64,000 nucleotides of DNA from Avena insularis. Lineage: Eukaryota; Streptophyta; Magnoliopsida; Poales; Poaceae. Positions 55,773 to 64,000 of the stretch are shown in pieces. The stretch lies in the NCBI GenBank assembly GCA_023614405.1, contig CM042684.1, forward strand, positions 473,751,650-473,815,649, in the 5' to 3' direction. The first letter of the stretch is position 1. Every line of letters begins with the position of its first letter. The position numbers were made by a program, and so were the translations under genes. Under the pieces are notes generated by a model that worked only from the letters and a program-made list of their open reading frames with translations, ran no database searches and was not told the origin of the DNA.

Positions 55773-57050
55773 AATATGTCATCCACATATAAGATCAGAA
55801 AGTTTACTTTGCTCCCACTAAACTTCTTGTATAAACAAGAATCATGATCACTCTTGATGAAGCCAAACGATTTGACTACCTCATCAAAGCGAATGTTCTA
55901 ACTCCGAGATGCTTGCTTCAACCCATAAATGGATTTCCAAAGCTTGCATACCTTGTCAGCATTAGCCGGATCAACAAAACTCTCGGGCTGTATCATATAC
56001 ACATCCTCGGTTAATTTTCCATTAAGGAAAGCCATTTTGACATCCATCTGCCATATCTAGTTAAAATAGGCTGCTATAGCTAACACGATCCGAACTGATT
56101 TAAGCATCGCTACGGGTGAGAAAGACTCATCGTAGTCAACTCCTTGAACCTGTCGAAACCCCTTCGTGACAAGCCGTGCTTTATAGATAGAAACATTTCC
56201 ATCCATATCAGTTTTCCTCTTAAAGACCCATTTGCACTCGATGGGTCATGCACCGTCTGGCAGATCAACCAAGTTCCAAACTTGATTTTCATCCATGGAC
56301 TTTAACTCGGATCTCATGGCTCCAAGACATGACGCATAATCAGAACCCACCATCGCTTCCAAATAAGTTACTGGCTCATCACTGTCCAACAATAATACAT
56401 CACGAACACTTTGCAATCTGGCCGATCTCCGCGGTGTAGGTGCAACTACCAGCTCAGCTACCACAATCGGCTCAACCTCCAAGGCTTTCACCAAATTTCT
56501 ACTGACTGGTTCCTCTCGAACTTCTTCGAGCTGCACCGTACTCCCACTAACTTCCCGATTGAGAAACTCTTTCTCAAGGAAGACACCATTCCGAGCGACA
56601 AACACTTTGCCCTCTTCTCGGTTGTAGAAGTAGTAACCCAAGGTTTCCCTAGGATACACAACAAAAATGCACTTATCCGACTTGGCTATAAGCTTGTTCA
56701 ACTGTAAGTCGCTTGACAAATGCTTCACAACCCCAAATATTAAGAAAAGACAAACTCGGCTTCTTGCCCATCCACATATCATGTGGTGTCTTCTCTACCG
56801 ATTTTGATGGTACTTTGTTTAGTGTGAACACCGCCGTTTCTAGACAATAACCCCAAAATTATAAAGGTAGATTTGTCTGACACATCATTGATCGTACCAT
56901 GTCCAACAAGGTCCGATTCCGCTGTTCTGACTCACCGTTCCTCTACGGCGTACCCGGCAGAGTGAGCTAAGGAGCTATTCCACAACTCTCCAGATGGTCA
57001 TCAAACTCGTGGCTCATGTACTCGCGGATACCTTTGATCCGGATTACACA
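55773..57050 (-). pseudogene. Copia integrase and RT N-terminal part
   Basis: Leftward from about 57050 are the integrase end (NRTLLDMVRSM-like in a broken frame), FGVVKHLSSDLQLNKL and GYYFYNREEGKVFVARNG of the integrase tail, a proline-rich linker, then RT from SDYASCLGAMRSELKS and QVWNLVDLPDGA. Further RT motifs (TTMSLSHP from a shifted frame, and the region before the YVDD box) run to 55773. Several frameshifts and TAG stops occur. The YVDD codons continue at 45108. Confidence 0.78.
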
Positions 57051-57059
57051 TGTAGTATA

Positions 57060-58129
57060 CCTCTTTTTCCCAAGTAGACCTAGGTTTATCGAATCCTCAG
57101 GAAGCAGAAGCGTAGTGAAGTTACTTTAACAGACCTTCGGGAGTTTTAGAATTCCTTTTGTGTTTTTACCGGACCAAGAGTTTGCATCTTTTTGTTGTTG
57201 ATGATGATGGAGAGAGAGGGCCTAGGCGTTCGGTTTCACCTGTGGCTGTGCAAAACATCTGATGGGAATAAAAGATAGAAATAAAGTATGCATGTAATTG
57301 TTAGAGCAAGATAAATTATATGTGGGCAGTGCATCAATAATTGCTATTGCCTCGGCAACTGCTTATAACAATAACCTGCTAGTCTCATCCATATAAGAAA
57401 TAGAACTAATGATATGCATAGTAATGTCACTGTTAATCCTAAGTAAATTCCTCACATGCAGCCGTACTACTCTTTCTGTCACTAGGGTTCCCAACCTACA
57501 GATTAGTCATTACTCATACTCTCTATACCTGGCTCAATCCTCGGGGTCTTGGGTACCTGACAAGTCATTAGATTGAGGCAAGAGAGGATACAATAATCAT
57601 CATGTCATACAAACTAATACATGATCCCATCTATGATAAATAACATGCACAAAAAGCTACATGGCTAGCCCAAAGCCCTTAGCCCAAGGAGAATTACTCA
57701 CACATAGAGATGAGATCAAAGATCATAAACATTGTAGCGAAAATCATGAGATTGATAGCAATAGTCTTACAATGTCGCCAGTCAAAGAAGAGATCTACTA
57801 TTACAAGTGGTGGAATATGGATATGGTGGTGGAGAGATTAGATCTAAGTCTATTCCTCCGGCGGCTCGTCGGTGTTGTGGATGGAGATCTAGGGGTGGCT
57901 GATGGTTTCTGCGAACGCCCGTTTCTCGTCGCCCGAGGCCTCTTTATATAGGGGTCCCTTCACGAAAGTTGTTCTGTTTGACCTAGCGGCGTCTATGGCA
58001 ACTATACGGCCAGAATTTTATTCCGATCGTATAGTTGGTCATTAAAGCGTCCGCCTCCGACCCGCGATTCCTAGTTTCTTCTGGTTGTTGGAAATCTCGT
58101 ATCTTTAACTTTAATGTAGTGATTCCCAT
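57060..58129 (-). repeat. LTR of another Gypsy element, minus strand
   Basis: No coding frame is present. Read on the minus strand, it has an inverted-repeat cassette (57999-58036), then TATATAAAGAGG as TATA box (57939-57950), a leader-like CATCAGCCACCCC region and a long U5 ending near GTATACTACATGTG. This order is that of a Gypsy LTR. Its U3 start is probably cut by the element inserted at 58130. The family is not identified, but it is related through the cassette to the 45109 element. Confidence 0.6.
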
Positions 58130-59541
58130 TGATACATTGCAAATGTATCTATAATTTTTGATGTTCCATGCTTGGTTTTATCTACTTTATTATGTTTTGT
58201 CCACACTTTGGAGTACTTTTCATATGATTTCTTGGACTAACCTATTAACAAAAGCCACAGTGCCAGCTGCCTGTTTTCTGCTGTTTTTGGTTCCAGGAAG
58301 TCAAAAAATGAATATTCTCGGAATTGGATGGGACAAAAGCCAAAGTTACTATTTTCCCGGAAGACTCACGGAGCCAAAAGGAGAGTCGAAGAGGGGCCAC
58401 AGGGTGGCCACACCCCCCTTGGCACGGGCCAGCCTAGGCCGTGCCAGGGCATGGTGTGGGCCCCCTGGCCAGCCACCGACCATGCCTCCTTCGCCTATAA
58501 GAGCCTCCCGATACCAAAACCCTAGATAGTAAATCAGAAATCTACGAAAAGTTCCGCAGCGCCGCCGCCACCGAAGGGGAGATTCAGGGGACAGAAAGTC
58601 TCTGTTCCGGCACCCTGCCGGGACGAGGAAGTGCCCCCGGAGCCATCTCCATCGATATCCACTGCCATCTCCATCACCATTGCTGATTCCCATGATGATG
58701 AGGGAGTAGTTCTTCCTCGAGGCTAAGGGTTCTACCGGTAGCTATGTTTCATCTCTCTCTATGCATGATCTTATTGAGATCATGAGCTTGTAATCTATAA
58801 ATCTACCTTGCTACTCAAGTTCTTTAATAGATCTCTGCTCTCCCCATGTGTGTGAAGTTGACAGTGTGCATACCATGGTGGCACTTAGGCTAGCGATTAC
58901 AAATACTTGTTATGAGTTATATTTGGAGTTGGATGTCTTTATGAAATTGTGGTGTTTGTTGGACTCATCTAGTACTCAAGGTGATAGTGTGGGGTTTCTA
59001 GATGGGAAAGATGAACTTTGAGGTGTGCTGTTATAGCCCTACCATCGATTAGAGTGTCCAACCAGAGAGTAGTTTAGCGTAGTATCATAAAGAAGAATAT
59101 ATTTATATGAGAGTGTTCACTAGTGAAAGTATGATCCCTAGGCCTTGTTTCTAAGCACTGAAACACCGTTTGCTATTAGATCTGTTACATGTTTGCTTGC
59201 TTCTATCTTTATTTCAGTTTGCCTTTAGTCTTTTCCACACCATCAAGCTATTTTCTATCACCATTACCACTTATAATTATCTATACCACTTGTATTTCAC
59301 TATCTCTTCGCTGAACTAGTGCACCTATACACCTGACAAGTGTATTGGGTGTGTTGGGGACACAAGATACTTCTTGTATCTTGATTGCAGAGTTGCTTGA
59401 GAGGTGATACCTTTGACCACTTCCTCCCTAAGTTCGATAAACCTTGGGTGCTCCACTTAAGGGAAAACTTGCTGGTGTTCTACAAACCTCTGCACTTGGA
59501 GCCCAACAACTGTCTACAAGAATAGAAGTGCGTAGACATCA
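58130..59541 (+). repeat. Family A 5' LTR
   Basis: It starts TGATACATTGCAAATG and ends GTAGACATCA (1412 bp). TATAAGA is at 58496-58502. It is a close match to the reverse complement of 1-1248 and includes the part missing there. Only its first 120-150 bp resemble the family B LTR. Confidence 0.9.
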
Positions 59542-59551
59542 AGCTATTTTC

Positions 59552-59654
59552 TGGCGCCGTTGCCGGGGAGGTAAGGTAAAAGGTATTCACACCGGAGGAT
59601 TAAAGAAGAAGAACCTCCCACGGCAAACGCCTATTTCTGGCGTTGTTGCTGGGG
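59552..59654 (+). other. Primer-binding site with 86-bp downstream duplicate
   Basis: TGGCGCCGTTGCCGGGG (59552-59568) is a perfect tRNA-Asp site 10 bp after the LTR. A second copy, TGGCGTTGTTGCTGGGG (59638-59654), is followed by the same GAGGTAAGGTAAAAGGTA. The PBS region is therefore tandemly duplicated with a period of 86 bp, and the second copy carries C-to-T changes. Confidence 0.85.
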
Positions 59655-59761
59655 AGGTAAGGTAAAAGGTACTCACATCCTCCGATGTGAGTGCTCGAAG
59701 TTATTTCCTTTAGATTCTGCAATTTTGTCTTTTTGTTTCTTGTTTTCACTAGTTAGGCTTA

Positions 59762-60555
59762 ATGGAAAACAACAACAAAATTAGAGAGCTTTAAAGTATT
59801 TATCTTGAGTTAGGACAAGAAGTGTTTAAAGAGAAAATTAAAAAACCTATGGAACTTTATTTGCATGCTAATAGAAATGTTGTTAGTATGAATTCTTTGG
59901 ACACCATTATTTCTAATGCTATGGAAAAGTCTAAGCTTGGGGAAGTTGGTTTTTATGAAAATGATCTTTTTAGTTCCCCAGCTTTGGAAGATAGCTATTC
60001 TATTGCTTATGATGATACAAAACCTCCAATATATGATGATTACAATGATGAATATGATATTTTCAGTCCACCTACTATTGAGGAGAAAATTAATGATTAA
60101 AATATGCCTCCTATATTTATGGTGATGAGAATAATAATGATAGCTATTTTGTTGAATTTGCTCCCACTACGATTAATAAGAATGACTATCCTTATAGGGA
60201 GAGTAATAATTATTTTATGCATGTGTCTCATGATAAGAATGTTTTATGTGATAGTTATATTGTTACTTTTATTCATGATGCTACTGGAAGTTATTATGAG
60301 AGAGGGAAACACAGTTTTATGTGCCTCAATAATATTAAGTTTCCCCTCTTTATGTTGAAAATTTTGAAGTTGCACTTGTTTTGCTTTCCTATGCTTGTTG
60401 CTTTGTGCTTTCATGACTTGTTTCTTTACAAGATTCCTATGCATAGAAAGTGGGTTAGACTTAAATGTGTTTTTAATTTGCTTCTTGATGCTCTCTTTTA
60501 CTTCAATTCATATTTCTTATGTGAGCATCTTCTCAAACTATCAAGCCTAACTTAA
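59762..60555 (+). pseudogene. Family A internal ORF with hydrophobic C-terminus
   Basis: The ATG at 59762 gives MENNNKIREL, a TAA, then in frame LGQEVFKEKIKKPMELYLHA and an acidic, Tyr-rich part ending EEKIND at 60100. In another frame 60217-60555 continues with MHVSHDKNVLCDSYIVTF and YYERGKHSFMCLNNIKF. Two hydrophobic segments follow (near 60346-60435 and 60460-60530), separated by IPMHRKWVRL. The order suggests one original ORF with a frameshift near 60110-60180. The family is unknown to me; it has no gag, protease or RT motif. Confidence 0.55.
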
Positions 60556-63308
60556 AGGCGTTAAAGAAAAGTACTTATTGGGAGATAACCCAAGAGTTTT
60601 AGATGAGTCTTGGAAGTTATTACTTCAGTAATAACCGCTCTATATCCTTTTTATTTGATTTTTGTGACAAGAGTAACCTCTAATGAGAGAGAAGTAATGA
60701 TTGGGAAAGTTGCTGTCCCGAAACAGATTTCTATGCTTCACCGTAAAAATTCGTGTAAAATCTATGTACGTAATTTTGAGGCGTAAATTTTTGTGCTTCT
60801 GACCCAGGTTGTTATCTAAATTTCGTTAGTTCAACACTTTTTGATTTGAGCAACAGAAGGTCTTCGAAAAAATTCGTCTTTACATGCTGGTCTGTTTTGA
60901 TAGATTTCTGCCATTTTCTGCATTTGCTTCTTGTTGGTTCCTTTTTGAGTTCTTTTGGGGAATTGAGCTTTTTGAGGGAAGTGCTACAGTAGCTTGTGTT
61001 TTAATGGAAGTTTTATTGGTGTTAGAACTAAACCCAAAGACTTATTATCTTGAGTGCACTAATGTTGCTAATAGATATTGTGTGAAGTTTTGTATGAAGG
61101 AAAAAATTCAGGTGTATGGAAGGAATGAGTAATGAGATGAAGAATGGACTAAAGCTCAAGCTTGGGGATGCCACGTGTGTCACCCCAAGAAATATCCAAG
61201 AAGTACAAGCGTCAAAGCTTGGGGATGCCCAAGGCATCCCCTTCTTCATCAATAAAAATCCCAGGTTTCCTCCAAACACTTCATTTTTATTTTTTCATGC
61301 ACAGTTGTGTTGTTCTTGGAGCGTCTTCTTTTTCGTTTTCATTTTGTTTTTTCATTTGCTTTGTTTTCTTAGTTTGCTGAATAAATTGGTTGGACCCCCT
61401 CTTTCATACATTGGTTTTCAAATAGTTTGGTTTGGATTGGAAAAGAGTAGGAAAGTTCATGCTTAAGTGGTAAAGAGAGCTTGTTTTTGACTGTGGCCTA
61501 TGCTTTGTCATGCCATGCTTGATATTGTTTTGGCTTTATGCTTAGTATTCTTTGCTGTAGCATGACTTGTTATAAACAATTGAGATTTCTTAATGTTCCT
61601 TGGATGAATCACGCGTTGTTTTAGCATATTAAAGCATAGCATTGTGGTATTCTCCTTTGATACTTTATTTGGGATGACTTGGAGGATGCTCACACCATGT
61701 TATGACTATCTCAAGTCACCATAAGCCTTTATGATCCTTTAGTTTTCAACTTGTAGTATCACTTTATGCTTTGATCAATGATGTTTTGTCGCTCTGCATG
61801 ATTATGGCCATTATTGCTCTCTTAGTTTGTCGCTCCCAGTCTTTTGCTAGCCTCCGTAATCAAGTATGAGTTCCACTCATGCATCCAACTCCCTAAACCA
61901 AGTTATTCCAAAGAGTCCACCATACCTACCTATTAGAATATGCTATTCCAAGTATATTCATGTTTTTGTTTACCTTCCAAATTAAACTTGTTATGAGAAA
62001 ACTAGTGATTAAAGCTCTCACGAACTTGATGGCACACTTTACTTTTCTTGCCCTTAATAAACTTGAACCATTGTGTCGTCTATGTTGTATATGCTTGCAC
62101 TTATTTGTTGGGGATTAGCAGAACCATGCTGTCATGGGGAACGCTTTCAACATTGCACGGGTACTTTGTACCTAGTTGATATCATGCTCTTTTGTATATG
62201 GATGTCGTCGGTGTGAAATAAAAGGGGAGCTTGTAAGTCCATGGAGTTATGTATATGTGTTAGAGAAACGCCTGGGCCGCTGGTCTAATCCATGCTGACA
62301 TGGTGGAAACCTGCAGCGTAACCATAATGAGCTGTCTATGAAGCATTCTTCTTGTAAAAAAAGAGTCCTATATTGAGAAAAAAAAAAGAGAAAAAGAGAA
62401 AAAAAAGAGATTATGAAAAAAGGAAAGAGAGAAAAAAGCACCATATTCCCATGGTAAATAAGAAGATTGCTGAGATGCTCGTTGTCTGCTTGCCTTGTCA
62501 TTTTGATCTGGGGATTCTTCCGTATCATCGGACAAGGGGTACCCCGTTGGCGGTTCTCTATGATACACATGTACTTACGATGACAAGAACTTACCAGTGA
62601 CTAAACTTGAGTAGCATGAGGAGCGGCCCTCGTATTCAAGGGACATGAGATTTCCAACTTTATACTTTGTCAAGCGTATACACCATAGTTTGTTCACTTT
62701 AACCTTAATCACTTCAAGATACTTATGATAGGGGCAATGAGAGCTGAAAGCTAATAAGTAACATAATTTTTGGAAGCTCTTTATGAAACTTGAATCCCTG
62801 CTTCCTTCTATGAAGGGCCTTTATTCCACTTTTATATTGAGTCTCCACCTTCTATCTTTATGCACCTACTTTGAGAGCATAGTGGCCTTTGTTAGTTCTA
62901 TGTGCATTGTCCCAAGACTTGTTGATTGATGCATAGCTTTGATATTGCTTGTTTTAAACTATTGTATCTAGTCACTCTTATGAACTTTGAAGGTGTCCTA
63001 TGCATTTATATTTGCTACTCTATGAGGGACAAGCTAAATACTTTTATGCTATGTTTTCTTTATGTGAAACAAACAAACATCTTGCAAAGCATTGTTATTC
63101 ATGAATCTTTTGTTTGTGCCTTTTCATGTTGCATCATAGTTTCTTTGCTTATTGCTAGAACTTTGTCTTTCATGTTATGATTGAAGTACTATGATCCCAG
63201 CTTTGATTGTTTTACAAATACTTTGATCAAGTCTTTGATGGTGCATGTCACCTCAAAAATTATTCTTTCTTTTTATCACTTACCTACTCGAGGACGAGCA
63301 GGAGTTAA
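60556..63308 (+). other. Non-coding 3' interior shared with family B
   Basis: It follows the 21350-24114 region almost base for base (for example GGGAGATAACCCAA, then AAGCTTGGGGATGCC repeats and the A/G-rich block at 62376-62440). Small indels distinguish the copies. No coding frame is conserved between the two, so the conservation points to cis function or recent common origin. Confidence 0.75.
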
Positions 63309-63429
63309 GCTTGGGGATGTTGATACATTGCAAATGTATCTATAATTTTTGATGTTCCATGCTGGGTTTTATCCACTTTCTTGTGTTTTGTCCCAACTTT
63401 GCAGTACTTTTCGTATGATTTCTTGGACT
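63308..63429 (+). repeat. PPT and start of 3' LTR
   Basis: AGCTTGGGGATG lies at 63309-63320, and the LTR starts TGATACATTG at 63321. Only 109 bp are present before another element begins at 63430. At the few diagnostic sites visible (CCACTTTCTTGTG against CTACTTTATTATG) this LTR agrees with family B rather than with the 5' LTR at 58130. Confidence 0.75.
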
Positions 63430-64000
63430 TGTTGGTTCTGCAGCATAGAAAACAAAAAAATTCCTACGGTGTGAACTACACGCCAAGATCTATCTACTAG
63501 GTACAAAGCAAACGGGTGGACATACATCCATAGAGAACTTACCCTTGAAGACAGCGAGCTTTGTTAACGAGTAGGAACTCGTGGTTGATGTAGTTGTACA
63601 CTTGCCGATCTCAAGATCGTGAGGAAGTCCGAGCGCCGCAACTCAGCAGCGCATCCGCACTCGCACACATGTTCAAGCCACCGGACAACCTCCACCTCCT
63701 CGCTCCAGCGATCCAAATGGAAGCAAGAACTCCTTCCGCATTTAAATGCCACTGGAACATGTATCTCGCTAATCCGAGACCATGGGGAATAATTCTAGAG
63801 GGGGAGAGATCCTTCACAAGGAGGTGTGAGGATGAAGGAGGGAATGGGTGGCCTTTATAGGAGGAGGGGTGCCCCTCTCTCCATGGTCATGCATGGGGTG
63901 ACCTCACCTCCCCCATTCATGTGGGGGGAACTGCTCCCCATTAAAATGCCTCTTCACATTCCCTTTTAAAGTCTCCACTTTAAATGCATTAAGTTTCTCC
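63430..64000 (+). repeat. Start of a further LTR-like sequence, cut by window end
   Basis: TGTTGGTTCTGCAGCATAG starts exactly at the break in the LTR. It is followed by an A-rich stretch and AATTCCTACGGTG, a pattern common at the start of Triticeae Gypsy LTRs. GGACT (63425-63429) would be the left TSD. Orientation and type cannot be settled, because the end, PBS and partner LTR are outside. Open frames in 63594-63860 look like LTR shadows, not genes. Confidence 0.5.

Larger units (their letters stand above)
44106..57050 (-). mobile_element. Minus-strand Copia element, split by a nested Gypsy element
   Basis: Reading leftward from about 57050, integrase core, integrase C-terminus and RT are found to 55773, then RT end and RNase H from 45108 to 44195, then PPT and 3' LTR. 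The 10.7-kb insertion at 45109-55772 falls inside the RT YVDD codons. Gag, protease and the 5' LTR are missing. The right end is truncated near 57050, next to another LTR. Confidence 0.85.
58130..63429 (+). mobile_element. Chimeric tRNA-Asp Gypsy element (A-type 5' half, B-type 3' half)
   Basis: The 5' LTR (58130-59541) belongs to family A, and so does the following PBS region. The interior from about 60546 to 63320 and the visible start of the 3' LTR are like the family B element at 18641. The left flank CCCAT (58125-58129) is the candidate TSD. The right TSD is beyond the insertion at 63430. It has no pol. It is either a recombinant or a family in which the two groups share parts. Confidence 0.75.

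Overview
The window is intergenic DNA of a large grass genome, most likely a Triticeae species (wheat, Aegilops, barley or rye). It holds an Angela/WIS/BARE1-type Copia element, a Stowaway element with the CTCCCTCC terminus, a plant L1-type LINE and several Ty3/Gypsy elements primed by tRNA-Asp, nested inside each other to a depth of three. I see no convincing host protein gene, tRNA, rRNA or CRISPR array. Family names are recognitions by eye; boundaries are supported by LTR pairs, primer-binding sites (PBS), polypurine tracts (PPT) and matching target-site duplications (TSDs).

Layout. 1-1248: minus-strand LTR of a tRNA-Asp-primed Gypsy family (called family A here), cut by the window start. 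1249-5460: Gypsy remnant with gag and integrase but no protease/RT, then non-coding sequence. 5461-26797: one full-length LINE (about 5.5 kb once insertions are removed) bounded by a 12-bp TSD. It is interrupted by an Angela-like element (5743-14305, TSD GAAGA), a 123-bp Stowaway MITE (15706-15828, TSD TA) and a non-autonomous Gypsy element of family B (18641-25756, TSD GGCAT). 26798-28365 plus 41394-42370: one GC-rich unassigned stretch split by a 13-kb Tat-lineage Gypsy element (28366-41388, TSD ACTGG). 42371-42899: an older Gypsy LTR. About 42913-57050: a minus-strand Copia element whose RT is split at the YVDD box by a non-autonomous Athila-like element (45109-55772, TSD AATAT). That element is itself split by a solo LTR (50255-51830, TSD CCTAC). 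57060-58129: another minus-strand LTR. 58130-63429: an apparently chimeric A/B element. 63430-64000: the start of a further LTR-like sequence.

The most unusual content is in the Tat element. Downstream of its minus-strand gag-pol it carries two genes on the opposite strand. The first resembles the 'putative gypsy type transposon' (Transposase_28) family and has five to six well-formed introns. Introns placed antisense to the genomic RNA would escape splicing during retrotransposition. Also notable are a roughly 100-bp periodic array of inverted repeats built on AACTATACG (49231-49690), which recurs singly in the LTRs of two elements; a 430-codon ORF that reads through a solo LTR and carries six in-frame stops, all TAG; and an element whose 5' and 3' halves match different families.

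Nearly every ORF is broken by frameshifts and by stops consistent with C-to-T decay, as expected of methylated heterochromatic repeats.
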